Assembly (NCBI RefSeq): GCF_023276435.1
Contig: NZ_JALLPO010000015.1
Location: 124,001-188,000 of the forward strand
Length of the DNA: 64,000 bases
Reading direction: 5' to 3'
Source of the DNA: Sphaerisporangium perillae
GTDB taxonomy: Bacteria; Actinomycetota; Actinomycetes; Streptosporangiales; Streptosporangiaceae
Notes under the pieces: generated by a model
Told to the model about the DNA's origin: nothing
What the model saw: the letters and a program-made list of their open reading frames with translations, nothing else
Databases searched by the model: none
Made by a program: the position numbers and the translations under genes
Shown: in pieces, positions 16,526 through 24,882 of the stretch
How the letters are laid out: every line of letters starts with the position of its first letter
Position numbering within the stretch: position 1 is the stretch's first letter

Positions 16526-17818
16526 TCAGCTCCCCAGCAGCTCGGGATGGACGAAGTAGTGCCCGGCGGCGGGCACGGCGCGCAGCCCCGGCCTCGGCGT
16601 GCCGCCCGAACCGATGTGGCGGGCCAGGTGCTCGGCGTCGGCCCCGACTCCGGAAAGCCGGCCCGACCCCCAGGTGTGCTGCCACGGCAGCCCGAGGAAG
16701 TAGAGCCCGCGCACGCCGGTCACGCCGCGTTCGTGGACGGGGTAGCCGGTGCCGTCGAAGACCGGCACCCTGATCCAGCCGTGGTCGCGGCGGAACCCGG
16801 TGCACCAGATCACCGAGGTGACGCCGCCCGCGTCCAGGCGGTCCGGCTCGGTCGAGGGCTGCCACACCGGCTCGTACCGCCGCTCGGCGGGCGCCTCGAT
16901 GCCGTGATCGGCGATGAAGGAGTCGATGGTGTCCTTGATGCTCTCGGAGACGGCGTCGGCGTGGTCGAGATTGCGCCGCAGGTCGGGGGCGAACCTGATC
17001 GTGCCGTCCTCGACGCCGGCGAGCCTGCCGTACAGGCGCATGCCGTCTCGGGCGAAGGCCCGCAGGTCGATGTCGCGGCCCCCGTCCCGCCCGGTGACGT
17101 AGTGGTTGGCGCGGGCCCGTACCACGTCGTGGTCACCAAAGGAGTCGATGGGCCTGTCGTAGTGGCCCATCAGGTCGAGCCAGGCGACCACGTCCCTGCC
17201 CCGGTAGAAGCGGGCGACCCTGGGCGCGGAGCCCACCGCGAGATGGACTCGGCGCCCGTCCAGGTGCAGATCCTCGGCGATCTGGCAGCCGGACTGGCCG
17301 CTGCCGACCACCAGCACCTCGCCCGGCGGCAGCCGCCGGGAGCTGCGGTACTCCCCCGAGTGGAGCTGCGTCACCTGCCGGGGCAGCCGCTCGGCCTGCC
17401 GCGGGATCACCGGCGTCTGGTACGGCCCGGTCGCGACCACCACCTGCTCGGCGGTGAACGTGCCGTGGTCGGTGTGGATCTCGAACCCGGGGTCCGCGGC
17501 GGCCAGCCGGGTCGCGGTGACCCCCTCCAGCACCGGGGGCTGGAACGAGGCGGCGTACTCCTCGATGTAGCGCACGATCTGGTCGCGTGGCATGAAGCCG
17601 TCGGGGTCGTCGCCGGCGTAGGGGAAGCCCGGCAACCGGCACTGCCAGTTCGGCGTCACCAGGCAGAACGAGTCCCATCTGCGGGCGCGCCACTCGTGCC
17701 CCACCCGGTGCCGTTCCAGCACGACGTGGTCGACGCCGCGCCGTTTCAGGTGGTGGCTCATCGACAGGCCCGCCTGGCCGCCGCCGATCACCACGACGGC
17801 GTGGTGGCCGGCGCTCAC
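16526..17818 (-). CDS. MSMEG_0569-family flavin-dependent oxidoreductase (nit1 cluster)
   Basis: A 430-residue flavoprotein monooxygenase-like enzyme. FAD binding is at the N terminus in [17 protein letters not shown], the NAD(P)H Rossmann motif is [16 protein letters not shown] near residue 170, and an ATG motif follows the first domain ([11 protein letters not shown]). [11 protein letters not shown] is typical of this group. The start is GTG 17818. It is the first full gene of the nit1 operon; immediately upstream lies the remnant of an MSMEG_0570 gene. Confidence 0.9.
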   Translation of the reverse strand: MSAGHHAVVVIGGGQAGLSMSHHLKRRGVDHVVLERHRVGHEWRARRWDSFCLVTPNWQCRLPGFPYAGDDPDGFMPRDQIVRYIEEYAASFQPPVLEGVTATRLAAADPGFEIHTDHGTFTAEQVVVATGPYQTPVIPRQAERLPRQVTQLHSGEYRSSRRLPPGEVLVVGSGQSGCQIAEDLHLDGRRVHLAVGSAPRVARFYRGRDVVAWLDLMGHYDRPIDSFGDHDVVRARANHYVTGRDGGRDIDLRAFARDGMRLYGRLAGVEDGTIRFAPDLRRNLDHADAVSESIKDTIDSFIADHGIEAPAERRYEPVWQPSTEPDRLDAGGVTSVIWCTGFRRDHGWIRVPVFDGTGYPVHERGVTGVRGLYFLGLPWQHTWGSGRLSGVGADAEHLARHIGSGGTPRPGLRAVPAAGHYFVHPELLGS

Positions 17819-17848
17819 CTGACGAACCTCTCGACCGTCACCGAACCC

Positions 17849-17899
17849 TCACCGGCGCGAGCCATCGGGCCATCTCACCTGGAAATACATCTCAGGCAC
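17849..17899 (-). pseudogene. Truncated MSMEG_0570-family gene (16 codons left)
   Basis: GTG 17899 is preceded by a perfect GGAGGAGG at 5 bases and opens the peptide MPEMYFQVRWPDGSRR before a TGA at 17849. The first 14 residues match, as I recall it, the N terminus of the MSMEG_0570 nitrogen starvation response family (about 75-100 residues, RWPDG motif), which normally sits at this place in nit1 clusters. The rest is gone: 30 bases later the oxidoreductase gene begins. It may still act as a translated leader that couples to the operon. Confidence 0.7.
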
Positions 17900-17960
17900 G
17901 CGGGCCTCCTCCGGGAAAAGCGACCATACCCAACCAGCGGTTCACCACTGGTCGAAGTTC

Positions 17961-17987
17961 ACTTCCCGGAGGTTTCCCATCGGTTTC
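17961..17987 (-). promoter_or_regulatory. Possible GlnR/PhoP-type box upstream of the nit1 operon
   Basis: On the minus strand GAAAC, GAAAC and GAAGT are spaced at exactly 11 bases, separated by 6 bases each. OmpR-family regulators such as GlnR bind pentamers with this period, and the cluster is named for nitrogen starvation. The GTNAC half expected in a canonical GlnR box is missing, so this is a suggestion only. The rest of 17900-18079 shows no gene. Confidence 0.35.
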
Positions 17988-18079
17988 ATCCGGAACAAAA
18001 CCGAGTTAGCCGCTCCGCACCCCGCCCGATTCGCCATTATGACGACGCGATGAAAGCGGCCTCGCTCGGCAAAGGGCCT

Positions 18080-19294
18080 TCAGGACGCCGAAATCACCTT
18101 TCCCGCCTGGATGACCGTGCGGCGCTCGGGGGCGGACCACAGGATCGACGGGTCGCCGAACGGGTCGCCGTCCAGGATGAGGAGGTCGGCGACCGCGCCC
18201 GGTTCGACGCGGCCGAGGTCCGGGCGGCCGATCAGGTCGGCGTTCACGGACGTGGCGGAGCGGAGGGCCTCCAGCGCGCCGTCCACCTCCACCTGGAGCC
18301 GCAGGCCGTTGAGCTGCTCGTCGTCGAGCGCGCCCATGAGGTCGGTGCCGAAGCCGATGCGCACCCCCTCCGCCCGCGCGATCTCGACGGCCCGGCGGCC
18401 GGCCTCCAGCACCTCGGCGTTCTTGGCCCGGCCGACCGGGCCGAGCCCGACGTCGGTGCCCCGCCTGCCCATCGCGTCGTACGTCGCGAGGGTGGGCACG
18501 AGGAAGGCGCCGTGCTCGGCCATCAGCTTCGCCGTCGGCGTGTCCAGCAGGTTGCCGTGCTCGATGGATCGCACGCCGTTCTCCACCGAGTGCACGATGG
18601 CCTCGGGCGAGTAGGCGTGCGCCGCCACGTAGCTGCCCCGCCGCGTCGCCTCGCCGGTGACCGCGCGGACCTCCTCGGGCGAGTACTGCGGCACCCGGAT
18701 CGGGTCGGTCAGCGACACCACGCCACCCGAGGTCATGATCTTGATGGCGTGGGCGCCGCGGCGGAAGCGGTCGCGCACGGCCCGGCGGAGCGGGTCCACG
18801 CCGTCCACGATCTCGCCCGTGTGCGACCCGCAGGCGCACAGGTCCTGGTCGCCGGGACGCGGATCGCCGTGCCCGCCGGTCTGGGTGAGGGCCGGCCCGG
18901 TGTACAGGTAGCGGGGCGCGGGGATCAGGCCCTGGGCGATGGCCCTGGCCAGGCCGGGGTCTCCCCCGGCCACGTCCCGCACCGTCGTGAACCCCCGGCC
19001 GAGCGCCGCGGCGAGCCGGCGGGCGCCGGCCAGCGCGAGGTAGCTCAGCGGGGCCGACTCGATCTCCAGCAGGCTCAGCGAGACGCCGTAGGCGTGGAAG
19101 TGGGCGTCGATGAGGCCGGGGACGACCGTGCCGCCCCGCGCGTCGATCACCCGGTCCGCCGCCTCCGCGGTGCCGCCCACCTGGACGATCGTCCCGTCCG
19201 AGATGTGGACCGGGCCGTCGGACAGCTCGGCCGACCGGCCGTCGAAGACGGCGGCGTTGACGATGGTCAGGCTTGCGCCGGACGTGGATCCCAT
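18080..19294 (-). CDS. Imidazolonepropionase-like amidohydrolase (metal-dependent)
   Basis: A 404-residue amidohydrolase_1 enzyme of the Xaa-Pro dipeptidase/imidazolonepropionase-like group. Metal ligands are visible: HxH in GLIDAHFHAYG, Lys in AIKIMTSGGV, His in VAAHAYS, His in RSIEHGNLL and Asp in GFGTDLMG. The small beta-domain that frames the barrel is formed by residues 1-60 and the last 60 (VADLLILDGDPFGDP). It is the last gene of an operon with LLM-monooxygenase and HyuAB, which points to hydrolysis of a cyclic amide or an N-acyl intermediate. The ATG 19294 abuts the stop of a duplicated decoy start. Confidence 0.88.
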   Translation of the reverse strand: MGSTSGASLTIVNAAVFDGRSAELSDGPVHISDGTIVQVGGTAEAADRVIDARGGTVVPGLIDAHFHAYGVSLSLLEIESAPLSYLALAGARRLAAALGRGFTTVRDVAGGDPGLARAIAQGLIPAPRYLYTGPALTQTGGHGDPRPGDQDLCACGSHTGEIVDGVDPLRRAVRDRFRRGAHAIKIMTSGGVVSLTDPIRVPQYSPEEVRAVTGEATRRGSYVAAHAYSPEAIVHSVENGVRSIEHGNLLDTPTAKLMAEHGAFLVPTLATYDAMGRRGTDVGLGPVGRAKNAEVLEAGRRAVEIARAEGVRIGFGTDLMGALDDEQLNGLRLQVEVDGALEALRSATSVNADLIGRPDLGRVEPGAVADLLILDGDPFGDPSILWSAPERRTVIQAGKVISAS

Positions 19295-19345
19295 TCAGCC
19301 TTCCTTTCCGGTGGTGGGGCCGCTCCCGCCGGGCGAGGATCCCAT
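19295..19345 (-). other. Duplicated start region of the amidohydrolase gene (decoy ORF)
   Basis: A second ATGGGATCC lies at 19337-19345, exactly 51 bases before the true start. It has its own GAGAGGA Shine-Dalgarno and opens a 16-codon frame beginning MGSSPGGS, compared with MGSTSGAS at the real start. The decoy stop TGA directly abuts the true ATG (TGAATG). The surrounding 25 bases upstream of both starts are also similar, so this is a diverged tandem duplication of the initiation region. Confidence 0.7.
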
Positions 19346-19399
19346 GTCAGCGTTCCTCTCCGTCGGCGGGGCTTCCCGCGAGCGATGATTCCAGGTCGT

Positions 19400-21118
19400 T
19401 CACGCGGTCACCTCGCCCCGGAGCCGGATGGTGGCCTCGAGGTCGATCTGGAAGGTGTCCGGGTCGAGCACCACGCCGTAGTCGCGGGCGGCGGCGGCAG
19501 CGGTCACGAAGCCGTTGCGCACGTCCTTGGCGACCCGCTCCGGTTCGCGCTCGAAGGGGTGGCCGTACCCGCCGCCGCCACCGGTGTTGTTGACCAGCAC
19601 GTCACCGGCCGCCAGGTGGTTGTAGCTGCCGCCCTGCACCACCTCGCGGTCGGTGCCCGGGTTGAGGACGATGTGGTTGTTGTCGCCCGGGAGGCCGTCG
19701 CCGATCGGCCACGGCTTGGTCTTGGTCTTGTACACCAGGCAGATGCCGGTGGAGGGTGCGGTGAACCGGTAGGTGCGCCCGACGCCGACGCCGCCGCGGT
19801 AGCGGCCCGCGCCGCCGGTGTCCGGCCGGTAGCCGTAGGACTCGATGAACATCGGCGACTTGGTCTCGAGGATCTCGACGGGGTTGTTGCGGCATCCGGG
19901 CTCGGAGAGGTGCATGATGCCGTCCTCGCCGTCGCCTGTGGCGTGCCCGCCGAACCCGACCGCCTCGTTGGTCGCCTCCAGCCACGACTCGCCGTTGCGC
20001 GGGTTGACCCCGAGGCCCATCATCGAGCAGACGTCGCCGCCGGAGCAGGCGGGCACCCGGTCGGGCATGCCCTGGGCGAGGGCCTTCAGCACGACCTCGC
20101 CGCCGATGAGCGCGGTCCAGAGCGTGAAGGTCGGCATGGGCGGGACCGCGTGCATCACCGATCCGGGTTCGGTGATGACGCGCATCGGCCGGAAGTTGCC
20201 GGCCACCACCGAGGTGTCGGGAGTGGTCAGGGCCTTGAAGATGAGGCTGCAGAAGGCCTCGGTCTGCCCCACGGGCAGGTTGATGGGCCCTCGCACGTCC
20301 CGGTCGCTGCCGGTCCAGTCGATGATCATCTCGTCGTCGGTGATCGTGACCGTGACCTGCATCTTGATCAGGCGGTCCAGGTCGATGCCGTCGCTGTCGA
20401 CGAAGTCGTGCGCGCTCCAGGTGCCCTTGGGGAGCTTGGCCAGGGCCAGCCGGGCGAGCTTCTCCCCGTGGTCGTTGATCGCGTCCATCGCGGCGAGCAG
20501 CGTCTCGGCGCCGTACTTGTCCGCGATCTCCTGGGTGCGGCGGACGCCGGTGACGCAGGCGGAGACCTGCGCCTGGATGTCGCCGATCGTGCGCTCGGGC
20601 ATCCGGCTGTTGAACCGGATGAGGTTGAAGACGTCGTCGTTCTGGACTCCCTCCCGGTACAGCTTGGTGGCCGGGAAGAAGATGCCCTCCTGCGACATGT
20701 CCGTGGAGTCCAGGACGTACCCCGGGTCCTTCTGCTTGAGGTCGAGGACGTGGATCCGGCAGGACGCGAAGCCGATCAGCTCGCCGTCGTGATGGACGGG
20801 GGCGAAGACCAGCGGGTCCAGCGTGTGGGCGGAGGACCAGTACGGGAAGTTGAGGATGATCACGTCGCCGGGCCGCATGGCGTCCTTGCCGAGGAACTCC
20901 ACGGCCTTCTTGATGCCGTGGTCGTTCCCCCGGGTGAACACCGCGATGCCGGGAGCGTCGGCGACGACGTCCCCGTTCGCGTCGTGGATGCCGATGCCGT
21001 AGTCGTGGATCTCGTAGACCACGGTGTTGTACGCGGTCCGGCACAGGTTGCGGGCCATCTCCTCGGCGGCGGCGAGCAGGCCGTGCCGGATGATCTCGGT
21101 GGTGATGGAGTCGCTCAT
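19400..21118 (-). CDS. hyuB: Hydantoinase/oxoprolinase subunit B
   Basis: A 572-residue HyuB (N-methylhydantoinase B / 5-oxoprolinase C-terminal) protein. Typical segments are ITTEIIRHGLLAAAEEMARNL at the start, DGDVVADAPGIAVF, LNFPYWSSAHTLD, and a C-terminal GGAGRYRGGVGVGR and NNTGGGGGYGHPFER. Its ATG overlaps the HyuA stop as ATGA. With HyuA it should perform ATP-dependent opening of a cyclic amide such as a hydantoin or lactam. The exact ring is not visible from sequence. Confidence 0.93.
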   Translation of the reverse strand: MSDSITTEIIRHGLLAAAEEMARNLCRTAYNTVVYEIHDYGIGIHDANGDVVADAPGIAVFTRGNDHGIKKAVEFLGKDAMRPGDVIILNFPYWSSAHTLDPLVFAPVHHDGELIGFASCRIHVLDLKQKDPGYVLDSTDMSQEGIFFPATKLYREGVQNDDVFNLIRFNSRMPERTIGDIQAQVSACVTGVRRTQEIADKYGAETLLAAMDAINDHGEKLARLALAKLPKGTWSAHDFVDSDGIDLDRLIKMQVTVTITDDEMIIDWTGSDRDVRGPINLPVGQTEAFCSLIFKALTTPDTSVVAGNFRPMRVITEPGSVMHAVPPMPTFTLWTALIGGEVVLKALAQGMPDRVPACSGGDVCSMMGLGVNPRNGESWLEATNEAVGFGGHATGDGEDGIMHLSEPGCRNNPVEILETKSPMFIESYGYRPDTGGAGRYRGGVGVGRTYRFTAPSTGICLVYKTKTKPWPIGDGLPGDNNHIVLNPGTDREVVQGGSYNHLAAGDVLVNNTGGGGGYGHPFEREPERVAKDVRNGFVTAAAAARDYGVVLDPDTFQIDLEATIRLRGEVTA

Positions 21119-23178
21119 CGGGTGACCTCCTTGGTCGCGGGGTTGACGGAGATGACCATCTCGCCGTACGGCCCGACCTCGAGGCGGTCGCCGGCGTGGA
21201 TGACGGAGGTGGCCGTGTGCTCGGCGATCACGGCGGGGCCTTCGATGACGTCACCGGCGAGCAGCGACTCGCGGGTGTAGAGGGCGTAGCCGACGGCCGG
21301 CAGGTCCGCCGACAGGTACACCGGGCGGGTGCCCTCGGCCTCCAGCGTGCCGGACTCGCGCCGCGCGGCCGGCGGCAGCGCCGGTTTGTCCACCGATCCG
21401 GTGGCCCGCAGGCGCAGCGTCGTGACCTCGACCGGGTCGTCCATGGTGTGGCCGTACTGCCGCTCGTGCAGCCGGGCGAAGGCCTCGGCGACCGCCGCCA
21501 GGCCGGTCGCGCTCGCTTCTCCCGCGGGGAAGGCCACGGTCACCGAGTGCTCCTGGCCCGCGTACCGCACGTCCAGGGACCGGACCAGGCTCACGCTGTC
21601 GTCGCCGAATCCCTCCGCGGCCAGCTGCGCCTGGGCCTGCTGCTCCATCTCGCCGTAGGCGGCGTCGACGGCCGCGGGGTCCAGCCCGTCCAGCGACGCG
21701 ACGGCGGTACGGGCGAAGTCGTGCTGCACGTCGGCCATCAGCATCCCGAAGGCGGAGAAGGCTCCCTGGCCGGGCGGGACGATGACGGTGGGAATGCCCA
21801 GCTCGCGCGCCACCTCGACGGCCACCAGCCCGCCTCCGCCGCCGAAGGACAGCAGCGCGAAGTCCTTGGGGTCGCGGCCCAGCTCGACGGTGATGGCCCG
21901 CACCGCGCCCATGATCTTGGTGTTGGAGATCCGGACGATCCCCTGGGCGAGCGCCTTGACGGTCATGCCCAGCTCGGCGGCGATCGGCTCCAGCGCCTTG
22001 TCCGCCAGATCGGCGTCCAGGGTGAGCTTGCCGCCCAGGGGGTTGCCGCTCCCCAGGTATCCGAGCGCCAGGGCGGCGTCGGTGAAGGTCGGGATTGTGC
22101 CGCCGCGGCCGTAGCACGCCGGTCCCGGCGCCGCGCCCGCGCTCTGCGGGCCCACCTGAAGCGCGCCCGCCTCGTCCAGCCAGGCGATCGAGCCGCCGCC
22201 CGCGCCGATGGTGTGGATGTACAGGGAGGGGGTGTTGATCGGCATCTGCTCGAACTCGGCGCCCTGGTACAGCACCGGCTCGGAGTCCAGGATCAGCGAC
22301 GCGTCGAGGCTGGTCCCGCCCATGTCGATGGTGATGAGGTTGGGCCGGTCGAGGATCTTGGACAGCGCCGCCGCGCCGATGACGCCGCCCGCCGGGCCGG
22401 AGAGGATCAGGCTGACGGGTTGCTCGCGTGCCGAGCTCGCGGTCATGGCCCCGCCGCCGGAGCGCGTCATGAGGAACCGCCCGCCGAACCCGCCCAAGGT
22501 CAGCTCCTGCTCCAGCGTCGCCAGGTAGCGGCGCACGATGGGCTTGACGTAGGCGTCCAGGACGGCCGTGCTGGTGCGCTCGTACTCGCGGTACTCGCGC
22601 GACAGCTCGTGCGACAGCGTGACCGCCACCTCGGGCGCGACCTCGGCGAGCACCTCGCGCATCCGCAGCTCGTGCGCGGGGTTGGCGTAGGAGTGCAGGA
22701 AGGCCACCGCCACCGACCGGTACCCGCGCTCGCCGATGACCGCCGCCACGCGGCGCGCGTCGTCGTCGTCGAAGGGGGTGTGCACGGTGCCGTCGAAGCG
22801 GCTCCGCTCGGTCACCTCGAAGGTGTCGTAGCGTTCGAGCAGCGCCGGCGGCTTGCGGTAGGTGATGTCGTAGTTGGTCCGGCGATCGGTCCGGCCGAGA
22901 AGGTAGACGTCGCGGAAGCCCTTGGTGCCGATCACCGCCGTACGGGCGCCGGTGCGCGTCAGCAGGGCGTTCAGCCCGAGGGTCGTCCCGTGGGTGAACA
23001 TGCCGATGTCGCTCATGGGCGCCCGCGCGACCTGGAAGGCGTCCATCACGCCCTTGGTCGGCTCCTCGGGGGTCGTCGGGACCTTGTCGAAGCGGAGCTC
23101 CCCTGTTTCGGGGACCAGCTCGACGACATCGGTGAACGTCCCCCCGACATCGATCGCCAGCCTGCTCGTCCTGTCCAT
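21115..23178 (-). CDS. hyuA: Hydantoinase/oxoprolinase subunit A (ATPase)
   Basis: A 687-residue HyuA of the actin-like ATPase fold. The phosphate-1 motif is AIDVGGTFTDVV at the N terminus and the second is TIDMGGTSLDASL near residue 295, both intact; FTHGTTLGLNALL and LSFGGGGGLVAVEVARELG are family signatures. The start at 23178 has AAGGA a few bases upstream. It lies 28 bases after the luciferase-like gene and is coupled to HyuB. Confidence 0.94.
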   Translation of the reverse strand: MDRTSRLAIDVGGTFTDVVELVPETGELRFDKVPTTPEEPTKGVMDAFQVARAPMSDIGMFTHGTTLGLNALLTRTGARTAVIGTKGFRDVYLLGRTDRRTNYDITYRKPPALLERYDTFEVTERSRFDGTVHTPFDDDDARRVAAVIGERGYRSVAVAFLHSYANPAHELRMREVLAEVAPEVAVTLSHELSREYREYERTSTAVLDAYVKPIVRRYLATLEQELTLGGFGGRFLMTRSGGGAMTASSAREQPVSLILSGPAGGVIGAAALSKILDRPNLITIDMGGTSLDASLILDSEPVLYQGAEFEQMPINTPSLYIHTIGAGGGSIAWLDEAGALQVGPQSAGAAPGPACYGRGGTIPTFTDAALALGYLGSGNPLGGKLTLDADLADKALEPIAAELGMTVKALAQGIVRISNTKIMGAVRAITVELGRDPKDFALLSFGGGGGLVAVEVARELGIPTVIVPPGQGAFSAFGMLMADVQHDFARTAVASLDGLDPAAVDAAYGEMEQQAQAQLAAEGFGDDSVSLVRSLDVRYAGQEHSVTVAFPAGEASATGLAAVAEAFARLHERQYGHTMDDPVEVTTLRLRATGSVDKPALPPAARRESGTLEAEGTRPVYLSADLPAVGYALYTRESLLAGDVIEGPAVIAEHTATSVIHAGDRLEVGPYGEMVISVNPATKEVTR

Positions 23179-23206
23179 CGTTGTCCTTTCTTCCTGTCCT
23201 GGAGGT

Positions 23207-24085
23207 TCAGAGGCCGTGCGCGGCGGCGACGAACGCGAGGGCGCTCGACGGCGTTCCCCTGCGGTCGTGGGCGCGCGGCCAGTGAACGGTGATCTCGTCG
23301 AAATCGAGGTCCTTCAGGCGCCCGAGGCAGTCGGCGTACCGTTCCGGGCTTTCGAAGGGCCAGGTCACGTCGAGGGGGATCTGCGCGATCCGGCGTATGT
23401 CGGAGGCCGGCCGGCCCTCGGCCGCGAGTGCCCTGGTCAGCTCCTGGCTCTGTGCCCCGACGGCCTGGAACCAGGACTCCGGATCATGCTGCCGCTGGTA
23501 GCCGCCGTAGGTGACCCATGCCTGGCCGTACCGGGCGGCCAGGCGCAAGGCCCTCTCGCCCGCCGCGGCGACCGTCAGCGGGACGCGCGGCTGTTGGACG
23601 CAGCCGGGCATCTGGTGGGCGTCGACGGCGCTGAAGTGCCGCCCGCGAAGGGTGCTGACGTCATGCGTGAGCAGATGGTCCAGCATGCCGAGCCATTCGG
23701 TGAACCGCTCCGTCCGCTCCTTGCGGCTGCGGGCCGGTCCCCCCAGCACGGCCGCGTCCGCGCTCTCGGCGCCCGCGCCGACGCCGATGTCCAGCCGGCC
23801 GGCGCTCAGACGATCGAGGGTCATGATCTCCTTGGCGAACGTGACCGGGTGCCGGTAGTTCGGGGTGGCCACCTGCGTGCCGAGGCGGACCTTGGTGGTG
23901 GAGGCCGCGGCCGCCGCCAGGAGCGGGACGGCGGCATGCCATGGCCGGTCCTCCAGCGGGGGCCAGGTCAGGTGGTCGTAGGTCCATACGGTGCGCACTC
24001 CGACGGCCTCGGCCTCACGGACATCGGCGATGAGGTCCGCGGGTGAGTCGCGGTCGGGAAGCACAAGGGCCGACAGGGTGATCAA
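23207..24085 (-). CDS. Luciferase-like (LLM class) flavin-dependent oxidoreductase
   Basis: A 292-residue F420- or FMN-dependent TIM-barrel oxidoreductase. Family segments are WTYDHLTWPP, KVRLGTQVATPNYRHP, TLDRLSAGRLDIGVGAGAE and the C-terminal ITVHWPRA. I place the start at TTG 24085, nine bases after GGAGGAGG; the longer frame from 24169 adds residues with no family match. It heads the HyuAB-amidohydrolase operon, so it may oxidise the same substrate, for example a side chain on the ring. F420 use would fit an actinomycete but is not proven. Confidence 0.85.
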   Translation of the reverse strand: MITLSALVLPDRDSPADLIADVREAEAVGVRTVWTYDHLTWPPLEDRPWHAAVPLLAAAAASTTKVRLGTQVATPNYRHPVTFAKEIMTLDRLSAGRLDIGVGAGAESADAAVLGGPARSRKERTERFTEWLGMLDHLLTHDVSTLRGRHFSAVDAHQMPGCVQQPRVPLTVAAAGERALRLAARYGQAWVTYGGYQRQHDPESWFQAVGAQSQELTRALAAEGRPASDIRRIAQIPLDVTWPFESPERYADCLGRLKDLDFDEITVHWPRAHDRRGTPSSALAFVAAAHGL

Positions 24086-24481
24086 GTGGTTCTTCCTCCT
24101 CCACGGGCCGCGGCCGGCGTCGCCCGCGACGAAGAGCGCCTCGGGGGCCCTCGTCCCTGGCCGCGGCAACGCTGCATCATGCGACCGGTTTAGGCCTTAC
24201 GGGAAATTTGGAGGTTTTTGACGGTTTTGCCCAGGTTTACTCGGCAGAGCGTCAGTACAATGTCACACTGCAACCGCATGGTCAATGCTCCCCCAACCGC
24301 TGGTGAACGGGACAAGGACGAGCATCACCGGTTCCCCGTCAGGGAGGTGCGGCGGACTGCACAGCGGCCGCACATCCGGATGTGCGGCACGCCCAGGGTG
24401 GTGCCGAGCCGGTTTCTACAGTTTCTGCCACGCCGTCCCAGGACGGTGGGCACCGCCCGCTCGATGCGCTCGGAGGAGCAC
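24086..24481. promoter_or_regulatory. Divergent intergenic region (LLM operon / ABM-ABC operon)
   Basis: A 396-base gap with clearly lower GC between about 24180 and 24310. It must hold the promoters of both divergent operons. On the + strand TACAAT at 24256-24261 is a good -10 candidate without a clear -35; TTGACG at 24218-24223 is at the wrong distance to pair with it. No reading frame with family resemblance is seen before GTG 24482. It is also the likely target of the PucR regulator encoded at the end of the + strand operon. Confidence 0.45.
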
Positions 24482-24865
24482 GTGATCCGCAGTGTTCTCT
24501 ACCTCAAACCCCTCCCCGGCAAAGACGGCGATCTGGAGGACTTCTTCGCTCGCCATGGCGTGCTGAGCCGGTCGGCCGCGCTGCCGGGCTGTCTCGGAGC
24601 CGCGCTGCACCGGCCGACCGGCCCCGGCGAGCCGTATCTGGTCACCGCCACGTGGCTCGGCCCCTCCGACTACCAGCAGTGGCTCGACGACCCCTGGCGC
24701 CAGAAGGTGACCGGCGAACTGGGCGCTCTGCTCGACGGCGGGCCGGACGCCGGCCAGGGCGGCGGCGTCTACACGGTGGTGGCCGCCACCGGCGATGGGA
24801 CCGGCGACAAGACCTACGAGACCGGCGGAACCCCTGGCGGGACCCGCGCGGGCGAACTCGCGTAA
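24482..24865 (+). CDS. ABM-like (antibiotic biosynthesis monooxygenase) dimeric barrel protein
   Basis: A 127-residue protein from GTG 24482, five bases after GGAGG. It has one ferredoxin-like ABM domain: VIRSVLYLKPLPGKDGDLEDF, then LPGCLGAALHRP, then LVTATWLGPSDYQQWLDDPWR, followed by a Gly-rich tail. Members are small cofactor-free monooxygenases or ligand-binding barrels. It is the first gene of the RbsABC/DUF917/PucR operon, 17 bases before the binding-protein gene, so it probably acts on the imported compound. Confidence 0.8.
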   Translation: MIRSVLYLKPLPGKDGDLEDFFARHGVLSRSAALPGCLGAALHRPTGPGEPYLVTATWLGPSDYQQWLDDPWRQKVTGELGALLDGGPDAGQGGGVYTVVAATGDGTGDKTYETGGTPGGTRAGELA

Positions 24866-24882
24866 CCGAGGAGCGGAATCAC

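Noticed and set aside
16085-21280. A 1731-residue open frame on the + strand
   Set aside because: It runs antisense through seven well-recognised minus-strand genes and has the Val/Gly/Arg/Asp-rich composition of a GC-driven shadow frame. No domain is visible.
24218-24481. N-terminal extension of the ABM protein from 24218
   Set aside because: The added residues have no family match, lie over the divergent promoter region, and GTG 24482 has an excellent GGAGG at the right distance.
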